Positions 8,876 through 16,578 of a stretch of 64,000 nt of DNA are shown in pieces; positions within the stretch are counted from its first letter, which is position 1; each line of letters starts with the position of its first letter. A program made the position numbers and the translations under genes. The stretch lies in the NCBI GenBank assembly GCA_023386645.1, contig JAEWJI010000026.1, positions 52,121 to 116,120 on the forward strand, in the 5' to 3' direction. Under the pieces are notes generated by a model. That model saw nothing but the letters and a program-made list of their open reading frames with translations, was not told where the DNA came from and did no database searches. This stretch comes from Pseudomonadota bacterium (GTDB taxonomy: Bacteria > Pseudomonadota > Alphaproteobacteria > Caulobacterales > Caulobacteraceae).

Positions 8876-9624
8876 CCGACCGACCTTTCGGGCGTCTCGG
8901 CCCTTGCAAGCGCTTCTTCGAGCGAGAACCGGCCCTCGTAGAGGGCGCGACCGACGATGACACCCGCGCAACCAACCCTGCGAGCGCCCTCCAGATCGGC
9001 GAGGCTGGCCACGCCGCCCGAGGCCTGAACCTGCAGGTCCGGACGCCGCAGCGCGATCTCGGCCAGGAGGTCGAGGTTGGGACCGGTCATCGCCCCGTCC
9101 CTTCCGACGTCCGTGACCAAAAGGTGTTTCACCGATCCCGGCGGATAGAGGTCCAGCGCAGCCCAGAGGTCGATGTCAGCGGCTTCGGTCCATCCTTTCA
9201 GAGCCGGAACGAACCGGCTTCCCTGCGCGCGAACATCGATGGCGAGGGTGAGCCGGTCCGCGCCAAATGCGTCCAGCCAGCCGAGCACGGTCTCCGGCTT
9301 AGAGACGGCGAGCGAACCGACCACGACCCGCGCGACGCCCGCCTCCAGGAGGGCGCGCACGTCGTCCAGCGTCCGGACGCCCCCCCCCGACTGGATGCGA
9401 ACGCCGCCGATTGCCGCCAGATCGCCGATCAGGGCGTGCTGGACCGCCCGCCCCGCCTCGGCGCCATCGAGGTCGACGATGTGAACCCACCGGGGTGCGG
9501 AGGCCGCGAAGGCCGCGAGGCGCGCCCGCGGGTCTCCGTCGTACCGGGTGACCTGGTCGAAACGGCCGTGCATCAGGCGCACGCATTCGCCGTTTCGCAG
9601 GTCGATGGCGGGATAGACGATCAT
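8872..9624 (-). CDS. hisA: ProFAR isomerase
   Basis: A barrel enzyme of 250 residues that isomerises ProFAR to PRFAR. Typical features are MIVYPAIDLRNGECVRL with catalytic Asp8, LAIDVRAQG with the second catalytic Asp, and LLVTDVGRDGAMTGPNLDLL, which is nearly diagnostic of HisA. ATG 9624 overlaps the hisH stop. HisF and HisA are adjacent and arose from the same ancestral barrel. Confidence 0.95.
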   Translation of the reverse strand: MIVYPAIDLRNGECVRLMHGRFDQVTRYDGDPRARLAAFAASAPRWVHIVDLDGAEAGRAVQHALIGDLAAIGGVRIQSGGGVRTLDDVRALLEAGVARVVVGSLAVSKPETVLGWLDAFGADRLTLAIDVRAQGSRFVPALKGWTEAADIDLWAALDLYPPGSVKHLLVTDVGRDGAMTGPNLDLLAEIALRRPDLQVQASGGVASLADLEGARRVGCAGVIVGRALYEGRFSLEEALARAETPERSVG

Positions 9625-10223
9625 GCGGGCAGGCTCAGGAAATTGCGCAGCAGCGTCGCGCCGACCTCGGCCGAGCGCTCGGGGTGAAACTGGCAGCCCC
9701 ACCGTTGGCCCACGCGAACAACGGCGGGCACACGGCCGCCGTATACGGCGTGCGCCAAGGTGGCGGGGCCGTCGGGGCATGCATAGCCGTGGACGAAATA
9801 GGCGTAGGCGCCGGACGTCACCCCTTCGAGCAGCGGGTCTGTCCGATCGATCGACAGCCGCGACCAGCCCATGTGCGGGACGGTCAGTCCCGGCCCAGGG
9901 GCCAGCCGGACGACCCTGCCAGGAAGGAGACCGAGCAGGGTTCCCGCATCTCCTTCATCGCTCGCCTCGAACAACAACTGCTGGCCGAGACAGACGCCGA
10001 GCAGGGGACGGGGGAAGTCCCGGATCGCATCGATCAGGCCGAGCTCGCGAAGGCGCGACATTGCATAGGCCGCCGCCCCGACGCCCGGCAGGATCAGACG
10101 CTCCGCCTCGGCGATCTGAACCGGGTCGGAGATCAGGCGGACACGCGCGCCCAGGCGCTCCAGAGCGAACCGGACTGACGCCAGGTTGCCGGCTCCGTAA
10201 GCGAGCAATGCGACCTCGGTCAC
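9621..10223 (-). CDS. hisH: Imidazole glycerol phosphate synthase, glutamine amidotransferase subunit
   Basis: A class I glutaminase of 200 residues that feeds ammonia to HisF. The catalytic triad is visible: Cys78 in LLGVCLGQQLLFE, and His180 and Glu182 in CQFHPERS. The N-terminal LLAYGAGNLASVRFAL is the usual HisH opening. The start is GTG 10223, overlapping the stop of the hisC/B fusion by four bases; the open frame extends further but without homology. Confidence 0.94.
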   Translation of the reverse strand: MTEVALLAYGAGNLASVRFALERLGARVRLISDPVQIAEAERLILPGVGAAAYAMSRLRELGLIDAIRDFPRPLLGVCLGQQLLFEASDEGDAGTLLGLLPGRVVRLAPGPGLTVPHMGWSRLSIDRTDPLLEGVTSGAYAYFVHGYACPDGPATLAHAVYGGRVPAVVRVGQRWGCQFHPERSAEVGATLLRNFLSLPA

Positions 10224-11659
10224 AGCACGCCCTTGGTGCTCGGGATCGCCTCGTCCTCGACCCGGATCGCCTGGCGCAGGGCCCGGCCCAAGGCCTTGTA
10301 GCAAGCCTCCGTCTTGTGGTGGTCGTCGTCGCCCGTCACGGAAACATGGATAGCCGCGCCAAGGTGTTCGGCCAGGGATCGGAAGACGTGGGCGGTCAGG
10401 TCCGTCCGGTAGTCCCCGATGAACGGGGTCGCGAACGCACCCTGAAACACCGCACAGGGCCGGCCGGAGAGGTCGATCGAGATCTGGGCCAGGGCTTCGT
10501 CCATCGGCAAGACGAAGCCGTAGCGCGCTATGCCTCGACGCTCGCCCAGAGCCTGCTTCAAGGCCTGACCGAAGGCGATAGCGCTATCCTCGACCGTGTG
10601 GTGGGGGTCCGTGTGCAGATCGCCCTCGCACGACAGGCGAAGCGAGAACCCCCCGTGAGCAGCCACCTGCTCCAGCATGTGATCGAAGAAGCCGATCCCC
10701 GTTTGAATCCTGACGGGCCCCGGTGCGTCGAGGTCGACCGCACAGACGATCTGGGTCTCCTTGGTGTCGCGCACCGCCTGTCCGGTCCTCGACGGTCGAC
10801 CGGCGGGGAGAGCCGCGCCTAGGGCGACGAGGGCGCGGTCGTTGATCTCCACTCGCGCCGAGACGGGCAGGCGCAGCCGGCCGTCGACGCGAACGGCGTC
10901 GACCCCGAACTGACCGAGCGCCGCCAAGCTGGCCTCGGGGTCGGTCGGACATATGTCGACCACGGGGCCGGCGCCCGGCTCCGCCGACATCCGAGGGCGC
11001 AAGGCTTCGACCATTCGATCCCGCTCACGCCGGACCGTGGCCGTGCGCTCGGCCGTCTCGATCATGCGAGACGGATCGAGCGCCTGCAGGGCCAGTCGAA
11101 CCGACGGCTCCGGTATCGCGTAGGGCTCCAGCACCGAAGCGAGGCGGGACAGCGCGGAGGCTTGTCCCAAGGCCGCCCCGATGCGCGCCCCGGCCAGACC
11201 GTGGCTCAGCGACAGGCTTCTGAGGATGATCAGGTTGGGCGACCTCGGGATCGCGCTGGCAGCGGAGGCGCCGGCGAACTCGATGAAGCCTTCGTCCACG
11301 ATCACCAGGGCTGGCGCGGCGCGCGCGGCCAGGTTTGCGACCTCGCTCGTATCCCCGAGGGAGGGCGTGACGACCGCCAGGATGTCCGCTGTCTCGCCGG
11401 GATCCGGGTAGAGGCTCGCCAGGCCGCGATAGGGCTCCGCCTCGGGCGCCTCCACACGCCCTCCGTCACGGCTGGCGAGACGATAGACGAGCTCTATGCC
11501 GTGGGTCACGCCCCGCACCGGCAGGACCTGGTCGGTGGATACTCCATAGAGTTCGGCCATGCGGCGGACCAAATTCATCGGTGGGGCAGGATATTGCTCA
11601 AGGCCCTCGCCGCCGGACACCAGGGGCGGAAATGGCGCGGGGAGACGGCTCAGGGTCAT
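10220..11659 (-). CDS. hisB: HisC-like (catalytically degenerate) domain fused to imidazoleglycerol-phosphate dehydratase
   Basis: A fusion of 479 residues. Residues ~300-479 form a complete IGP dehydratase with FFDHMLEQVAAHGG, DPHHTVED (351-358) and DDDHHKTEACYKALG, which carry the manganese ligands; this half should be active. Residues 1-~290 have a histidinol-phosphate aminotransferase fold, recognised by EQYPAPP, VIVDEGFIEF and IILRSLSLSHGLAGARIG. It is short for HisC (normally ~350) and lacks key residues. The PLP lysine of the RTLSK motif is Leu151, the NPNNPTG loop is TPSLGDTS, and the N-terminal LDANENP is missing. It therefore looks like a pseudo-aminotransferase. E. coli HisB instead carries a phosphatase domain at this place. 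Active HisC and histidinol-phosphatase must be elsewhere. ATGA overlaps join it to hisD and hisH. Confidence 0.9.
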   Translation of the reverse strand: MTLSRLPAPFPPLVSGGEGLEQYPAPPMNLVRRMAELYGVSTDQVLPVRGVTHGIELVYRLASRDGGRVEAPEAEPYRGLASLYPDPGETADILAVVTPSLGDTSEVANLAARAAPALVIVDEGFIEFAGASAASAIPRSPNLIILRSLSLSHGLAGARIGAALGQASALSRLASVLEPYAIPEPSVRLALQALDPSRMIETAERTATVRRERDRMVEALRPRMSAEPGAGPVVDICPTDPEASLAALGQFGVDAVRVDGRLRLPVSARVEINDRALVALGAALPAGRPSRTGQAVRDTKETQIVCAVDLDAPGPVRIQTGIGFFDHMLEQVAAHGGFSLRLSCEGDLHTDPHHTVEDSAIAFGQALKQALGERRGIARYGFVLPMDEALAQISIDLSGRPCAVFQGAFATPFIGDYRTDLTAHVFRSLAEHLGAAIHVSVTGDDDHHKTEACYKALGRALRQAIRVEDEAIPSTKGVL

Positions 11660-12963
11660 AGGCTCGCCCTCAGGTCAGCGGCCCGGGCGTGAGCTTCCAG
11701 CCCCTCTAGCCGGGCTAGCCGGGCGGCGATGGGCGCGAGCGCGCCCGCGCCTGCGCGGGTCACCGTCTGAACCGACATTGACGTCATGAAGCTGGCGACC
11801 GTGATGCCGCCGAACGCGCGAGCGGCGCCGTCGGTAGGGAGCACATGGCTGGGCCCGGCGGCGTAGTCTCCCAGGGTTTCGGCGGCACAAGCCCCGACGA
11901 ACACCGCGCCGGCCGCCTCGATCGAACTCAAAAGGGCCTCGGCGTCGTCGGTCTGAAGCGCCAGGTGTTCCGGGGCATACAGGTTCGCGACCTCACAGGC
12001 CTCCGCCAGGTCGCGGACGAGGATGGCTCGACCGTTGGCGAGCGACGCGCGGGCGATCTCGGCGCGCGGCAAGCTCGCCGTCTGGTGCTCGACCTCCTTC
12101 AAGATGCGGTCGAGCGAGCCTCGGCTCGGCGAGACCAGCAGCACCTGGGCGTCCGCGTCGTGCTCGGCCTGGCTCAACAGGTCGGCCGCCGCCACCACGG
12201 GGTCGGCGTCGCGATCAACGATGACCAGCAGTTCCGACGGGCCCGCCGGCATGTCCACCGCGGGTCCGCCCGCCAGACCGGCGGCCTGCTTCTTGGCCTC
12301 GGCGACGAAGGCGTTGCCTGGACCGAACAGCTTGGCGCAAGGAGGGATCTCTCCGGCATCGAGCGTCATGCCGAAAGTCATGGCCGCGATGGCCTGGGCG
12401 CCGCCAATCAGCCACAGGGCGTCCAGCCCGGCTTCGGCCGCGGCCACGATCATGGCGGGATGAACGCCGCCGGATTGGTCGGGCGGCGTCGCCACGATCC
12501 GTTCGTGCACACCGGCGACCGCGGCCGGAATGGCCAGCATCAGCAGCGACGAGAACAGCGGCGCGGTCCCGCCAGGTACGTACAAACCCGCCGCCCCGAT
12601 CGGTCGCCAGACCAGCCGCGAGCGGACTCCGGGCGTGGTCTCCACGACGTCAGAGTCCGTGGGGCGGGTGGCCTCATGGAAGATCCGCACGTTCTCGGCG
12701 GCCACGCGAAGGGCGCGGGTGTCGGCGGGCGGCAGGGCGCTCCGGGCTTCCGAGACGACCTGTTCGCTGATCTCCAACCGGCGAGGCTCGAAACCGTCGA
12801 TCCGACGCGCCGCCTCGGCCACGGCGACGCCGCCTCGCGTTCGTGCGTCCCGGAAGATGTCGCTGACGATGCGCGCCACCTCGCCGTCGGAGCGTCGGGA
12901 GGGGCGGGCCAGGGCGGCCTTGCGTCCCTTCGCGTCTAGGGATGACCAGTCGAACAGCCGCAT
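11656..12963 (-). CDS. hisD: Histidinol dehydrogenase
   Basis: A protein of 435 residues that oxidises histidinol to histidine in two NAD-dependent steps. Zinc ligands and catalytic residues are visible: LLSQAEHDADAQ (Gln and His), YAPEHLALQ (Glu and His base), LGDYAAGPSHVLPTDG (Asp), and a C-terminal His in GLEAHARAA. ATG 12963 shares its A with the hisG TGA; a GTG one codon upstream is an alternative start. Its stop overlaps the next gene by four bases. Length and motifs are normal for the family. Confidence 0.95.
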   Translation of the reverse strand: MRLFDWSSLDAKGRKAALARPSRRSDGEVARIVSDIFRDARTRGGVAVAEAARRIDGFEPRRLEISEQVVSEARSALPPADTRALRVAAENVRIFHEATRPTDSDVVETTPGVRSRLVWRPIGAAGLYVPGGTAPLFSSLLMLAIPAAVAGVHERIVATPPDQSGGVHPAMIVAAAEAGLDALWLIGGAQAIAAMTFGMTLDAGEIPPCAKLFGPGNAFVAEAKKQAAGLAGGPAVDMPAGPSELLVIVDRDADPVVAAADLLSQAEHDADAQVLLVSPSRGSLDRILKEVEHQTASLPRAEIARASLANGRAILVRDLAEACEVANLYAPEHLALQTDDAEALLSSIEAAGAVFVGACAAETLGDYAAGPSHVLPTDGAARAFGGITVASFMTSMSVQTVTRAGAGALAPIAARLARLEGLEAHARAADLRASL

Positions 12964-13844
12964 CACATCATCTTCTCGATCGGCAGCACGAGGATGGCCG
13001 AGGCGCCGGCAGCCTTGAGATCCTCGAGGGTCTCCCAGAACACCGCCTCCTGGCAGACGGCGTGCACCGCCACCGCGTCGTCGCGACCTGACAGGGGCAT
13101 GACTGTGGGCGATCCGGCGCCGGGCAGGAGGGCGGTGATCTGGTCCAGAGCGCCCCGGGGGGCATTCAGCATGACGTACTTGGCGCCTTGGGACGACACG
13201 ACCCCGGCTATTCGTTCGATGATGCTGTCCAGCAGGTCGGTCAGGCCGGCCTCTGGGGGCGCCGGCGAGCGGACCAACACCGCCTGGCTCTCCAGCACCG
13301 TGTCCCTGGCGGCCAGGCCGTTGGCTTCCAGCGTCGCGCCGGTCGACACCAGGTCGCAGATCGCCGCCGCGAGCCTAAGCCGGGGCGCCACCTCGACGGC
13401 GCCGCGCATGGTCACGATGTCGGCCGTGACGTTCCGCTCATCGAGCCATCGGCGCAGCACCCGCGGATAGCTGGTCGCGATGCGCAGGCCTTCCAGCGAC
13501 GACGGGTCCGAATAGTCCAACGTAGGTGGAGTCGCGACCTTGAGGGTGCACCGGCCAAAGCCCAGCGGCATGACGACGTCCGCGACGGGTCCTCCGTTCC
13601 TCGCCTCCTCCAGAACGTTCTCACCGACGATGCCGAGGTCGCAGACGCCATCGGCGACGAAGGTCGGGATGTCGTCGTCGCGAACCCGCAGCAGGTCGAT
13701 CGGATAGTTCTCCACCCGGTAAAGCAGGTCGTTGGCGCCCTTGACGACCCGCAAGCCCGCGTCGCGGACGAGGTCGAGGCTGCGTTCGGCCAGGCGGCCG
13801 GATTTCTGGACGGCGATACGCAGCCGCCCTTGTACGGTACTCAT
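12963..13844 (-). CDS. hisG: ATP phosphoribosyltransferase, long form
   Basis: A protein of 293 residues that makes phosphoribosyl-ATP from ATP and PRPP, the committed and feedback-inhibited step. It is the long HisG with its own C-terminal regulatory domain, so it does not need HisZ. Sequence is strikingly like the E. coli enzyme: RLRIAVQKSGRLAERS, PIDLLRVRDDDIP, GENVLEE, ICDLVSTGATLEANGL, and the very end ASAILVLPIEKMM. Many alphaproteobacteria instead use a short HisG with HisZ, so this supports transfer of the whole operon from another lineage. It lies nine bases after the TrpR-like gene. Confidence 0.95.
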   Translation of the reverse strand: MSTVQGRLRIAVQKSGRLAERSLDLVRDAGLRVVKGANDLLYRVENYPIDLLRVRDDDIPTFVADGVCDLGIVGENVLEEARNGGPVADVVMPLGFGRCTLKVATPPTLDYSDPSSLEGLRIATSYPRVLRRWLDERNVTADIVTMRGAVEVAPRLRLAAAICDLVSTGATLEANGLAARDTVLESQAVLVRSPAPPEAGLTDLLDSIIERIAGVVSSQGAKYVMLNAPRGALDQITALLPGAGSPTVMPLSGRDDAVAVHAVCQEAVFWETLEDLKAAGASAILVLPIEKMM

Positions 13845-13853
13845 TGATCCAAC

Positions 13854-14165
13854 TCAGCCTTTCAGGCGGTCCAGCACCAGGCGGTAGCCCTGGTGAGGCA
13901 TTTCCTTGAGGAAGCGGGCGACCCGCACGACGGTCGTCGGACTGGCGTGCGCCTCGGCCGCGATTTCCCGGTACGACTTGCCGCCCGCATCAAGCAGTCG
14001 AGCGACTTCCCACCGCTCGGCGAAGGCCCGCACCTCCGCCGGAGTGCACAGATCAGCGAGAAACGCGTCCACCTCGTCTCGCGACTTGAGGGTCAGCAGC
14101 GCGTCGTAAAGCGCCAGTCGACTGCGGGCGAGCGTGGCGGCGTTACGCGGAAGTTCTTCGACCAT
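13854..14165 (-). CDS. TrpR-like (YerC/YecD family) regulator of the his operon
   Basis: An all-helical DNA-binding protein of 103 residues from the TrpR superfamily, YerC/YecD branch. The helix-turn-helix lies near the middle (SYREIAAEAHASPTTVVRVA), preceded by CTPAEVRAFAERWEVARLL, a pattern typical of this branch. Homologues sit at the head of gammaproteobacterial hisGDCBHAFI operons and are predicted to repress them in response to histidine. Here it is first gene of the operon, nine bases before hisG. An inverted repeat covers the 30 bases before its ATG, which fits autoregulation. The effector is inferred, not shown. Confidence 0.85.
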   Translation of the reverse strand: MVEELPRNAATLARSRLALYDALLTLKSRDEVDAFLADLCTPAEVRAFAERWEVARLLDAGGKSYREIAAEAHASPTTVVRVARFLKEMPHQGYRLVLDRLKG

Positions 14166-14167
14166 GT

Positions 14168-14195
14168 CGTTCCACTATGGTGTAACATTGGAACG
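14168..14195 (-). promoter_or_regulatory. Inverted repeat ahead of the his operon (candidate operator or leader hairpin)
   Basis: CGTTCCA at 14168-14174 and TGGAACG at 14189-14195 are perfect inverted arms around a 14-base AT-richer spacer. The repeat ends only two bases before the regulator ATG (14165), so bound repressor or an RNA hairpin would block initiation there. Size resembles TrpR-family operators, but no consensus was matched. Confidence 0.45.
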
Positions 14196-14533
14196 GTCAA
14201 GCGCATTTTGTTTCGGTTGGGGAACACGCCGCTCGAAGGGTGTTCCAGCCTTCACGCGTGAAGGTGACAGCGAGCCTTCGCGCAGCCGAACGGTCCTATT
14301 CCACTGATCCGCCACAGCCCATCGGATCTCGGTCGCCGCCTTACAGAGAACAATCTCAGGTAGAGAGGTAAGGCAGCGGCCCTAACTAAATCGCATAATC
14401 TACGCCAGTGCTGAGCGGTTGTACGGAGAGAGGGCTCTGCTACTCGATCTAGGACATAAACCTGTAGTTGTGTGAGTTTCCAATTTTCCAGATTTAAGTT
14501 AACGTTGTTCGATAATCACCAGCGGGGGCTGTG
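14196..14533. other. Divergent control region between his and exopolysaccharide operons
   Basis: This 338-base stretch holds no convincing gene and is more AT-rich to the right. It contains two further inverted repeats: GGAACAC (14221-14227) with GTGTTCC (14240-14246), and a perfect 16-base palindrome, CCTTCACGCGTGAAGG, at 14249-14264. GATAAT at 14511-14516 could be a -10 element for the plus-strand gene that starts at 14534, but no good -35 box was found. Confidence 0.4.
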
Positions 14534-15220
14534 ATGACGAAGCGTGTCTTACTCGCCATCGGCGCTGCTGCGGGAGTTGTGGGTCTTGGGGCGGGTGTGG
14601 CTATCGGCAACATCCAACAGGTGCGGGTCGTCGATGCCGACAGCGCCTCGACTGTCACCGCGCTCCAGTTGGCCGACCAGATTGTCGCGAACGCCTCGGC
14701 GGCCGCCGAGGCGGCGATCAGGGTCGCCGTCCAAGAGGCCGCAGCTGAGGCTCAGTCCGCGTATGACGTGGCGATCGCCGAGGGCCAGAACGAGGATGCG
14801 GCCCGGGCAGCGCATGCGGCGGTGATCGCCGAGGCGGTGGCGCAAGCGGTGCAGACCGCAATCCAGCTGGCCACGGCCCAGACCATCAGCCAATCCGGTG
14901 TCGCCGTTTCGGTTGCTGAATCGGCTCTGGCGCAGGCGTCCGTCGAGCTGTCCTCTCCGGGCGCCGTCGCGGCGATCGTGCAGGCGGCCGGCGTACCCGC
15001 GTCCGCTGCGACTCAGGTGGCCAACGCGGTGACGACCGCCAGCCAGCGAGCGAGCTCGACGCTGATGGCCGTGGTGCAAACCGCCAACAGTCAGCCGCAG
15101 ACGGCGGCCACAGGGCAGGGCGCAGACACGTCGCCGATCGCCAACCCCAACAACAATCCGGGCGTCAGCACCGGCCCCGGCGCGCCGCCGCCGGTGGTGG
15201 TGGTCGTCTACCGCGGCTGA
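14534..15220 (+). CDS. Exported alanine/glutamine-rich protein of unknown function
   Basis: A protein of 228 residues, not recognised as a known family. A signal peptide or membrane anchor comes first (VLLAIGAAAGVVGLGAGVAIG). A long helical region rich in Ala, Gln and Val follows (many AAAEAQ, AIQLATAQ and AVAQAVQ runs) with few aromatic residues. It ends in a low-complexity Asn/Gly/Pro tail and PPPVVVVVYRG. ATG 14534 is chosen over GTG 14531 because GGGGG lies seven bases upstream. It is the first gene of the plus-strand exopolysaccharide cluster, so a periplasmic or surface role in polymer secretion is possible, but this is only from position. Confidence 0.6.
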   Translation: MTKRVLLAIGAAAGVVGLGAGVAIGNIQQVRVVDADSASTVTALQLADQIVANASAAAEAAIRVAVQEAAAEAQSAYDVAIAEGQNEDAARAAHAAVIAEAVAQAVQTAIQLATAQTISQSGVAVSVAESALAQASVELSSPGAVAAIVQAAGVPASAATQVANAVTTASQRASSTLMAVVQTANSQPQTAATGQGADTSPIANPNNNPGVSTGPGAPPPVVVVVYRG

Positions 15221-15291
15221 TCGGTGGAAAAGCAATACAGGGGTGGGCGGATCTGTCCGCTCTAGGGGGGTGTGCAGAGGTGGAAGTCACT

Positions 15292-16566
15292 GTGAAGGCT
15301 GCGTTCGCAGCCATGGCTGGCGCGGCCCTGATGCCATGGCCCGTGCTCGCCCAGGCTGTCGCCGCCAATGAAGCGAACGTCGACATGTTCACGCGGACCC
15401 GTAACGTGTCCGTCCAGAGTCGGCCTCGGCCGGACTATGAGGCCATCGGAGCCCGGTTTGGCTCCTTCTATCTCTATCCGCGGGTCGAAGTTCAGGCCGA
15501 GCTGAATGACAACATCTACGCCAACCAGACGGAGGTGGACGACACGATCTGGCACTTGCGTCCTGAGGTCGTGGCGGAGTCCGATTGGAGCAATCACTTC
15601 GTCACCGCCTACGCACGTGGCGCCATCAAACGCTTCACTGACCACGAGAGCGAGAATTCTGAAGAGGTGTTCCTTGGCGGGTCGGGCCGTATCGATGCGA
15701 CCCGGCGCACCAAGCTCGGCTTCGGGGCGGACTACGCCGACAGTGTCGAGCCGCGCACCTCTCCGTCGGCTCCGGACAACAGCCGCGAACCCGTCAACTT
15801 CGAGGCCGCCCAGGCCTTCGCCAGTGCGAGCCATACCGGCGGACGGCTGCGCCTGTCCGCGCGCGGCGATTGGCGCGAATTGAACTATCAGGACGGTCGC
15901 ACCGGGGCGGGGGCGCCCATCGATCAGGATTTCCGCGATCGTGCGGTCACCAGCCTGACCGGCCGAGTGGATTACGCCGTCAGCCCCGACACGGCCTTCT
16001 TCCTCCAAGCGACCGTGAATAGCCGCGACTATGAGGTCGACACGATCGCTCAGCCCGGACGGGACTCCACCGGGTCGGAGGTTGTGGCGGGGGCATCGTT
16101 CGAACTCGGGGCCAGCAGCCGTGGAGAGCTAGCGGTCGGCTATATCGAGCAGGACTTCGACAATCCGACCTACAACGACTTCTCGGGCTTCGGCGCTCGG
16201 GCGCAGTTGGAGTGGTTTGTCTCGGAGCTGACCACGGTGACCGCCGCCGCCGGGCGCACGGTCGAGGACGCGGCCAATCCTGGCGTCGGCGGCTTTCTCT
16301 CCACGAACGGCAATATGCGGATTGATCATGAGCTGCTGCGCAATGTCGTCCTAAGCGGGCAGCTGATCTACGGTCGTGACGAGTATGAGGACATCGACCG
16401 CGAGGACCGGCGCACGGGAGCGATTCTCGGCGCCACCTATTTCCTTAACCGCAACCTCGGCCTCAACCTGTCGGCTTCCACGCTGGACACCAGTTCCTCT
16501 GGCGCCAATGCGGACATCGACTATCGAGTGAACAAGGTTGCGCTCGCCCTGGTCGCGCAGTTCTGA
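15292..16566 (+). CDS. Outer-membrane beta-barrel protein of exopolysaccharide cluster (BBP2/DUF2320-like)
   Basis: A protein of 424 residues with a signal peptide ending at VLAQA. Many alternating amphipathic strands follow, containing Tyr/Phe/Asp, and the last residue is Phe (VALALVAQF), as in outer-membrane barrels. The opening SFYLYPRVEVQAELNDNIYA matches the conserved start of DUF2320/BBP2 barrels, which lie in exopolysaccharide operons and may form the outer-membrane pore. GTG 15292 is preferred because GAGG/GGAAG lies at proper distance and it starts the signal peptide directly; GTG 15280 is the alternative. It is 12 bases upstream of the Wzc-like gene, so the two are cotranscribed. 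Confidence 0.8.
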   Translation: MKAAFAAMAGAALMPWPVLAQAVAANEANVDMFTRTRNVSVQSRPRPDYEAIGARFGSFYLYPRVEVQAELNDNIYANQTEVDDTIWHLRPEVVAESDWSNHFVTAYARGAIKRFTDHESENSEEVFLGGSGRIDATRRTKLGFGADYADSVEPRTSPSAPDNSREPVNFEAAQAFASASHTGGRLRLSARGDWRELNYQDGRTGAGAPIDQDFRDRAVTSLTGRVDYAVSPDTAFFLQATVNSRDYEVDTIAQPGRDSTGSEVVAGASFELGASSRGELAVGYIEQDFDNPTYNDFSGFGARAQLEWFVSELTTVTAAAGRTVEDAANPGVGGFLSTNGNMRIDHELLRNVVLSGQLIYGRDEYEDIDREDRRTGAILGATYFLNRNLGLNLSASTLDTSSSGANADIDYRVNKVALALVAQF

Positions 16567-16578
16567 TCGCCGCGTCAC

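Noticed and set aside
8872..9780. Longer hisA, hisF and hisH starts extending into upstream genes
   Set aside because: The extra residues have no family similarity and overlap the preceding genes deeply; the inner starts match ATGA/GTGA overlaps and family N-termini.
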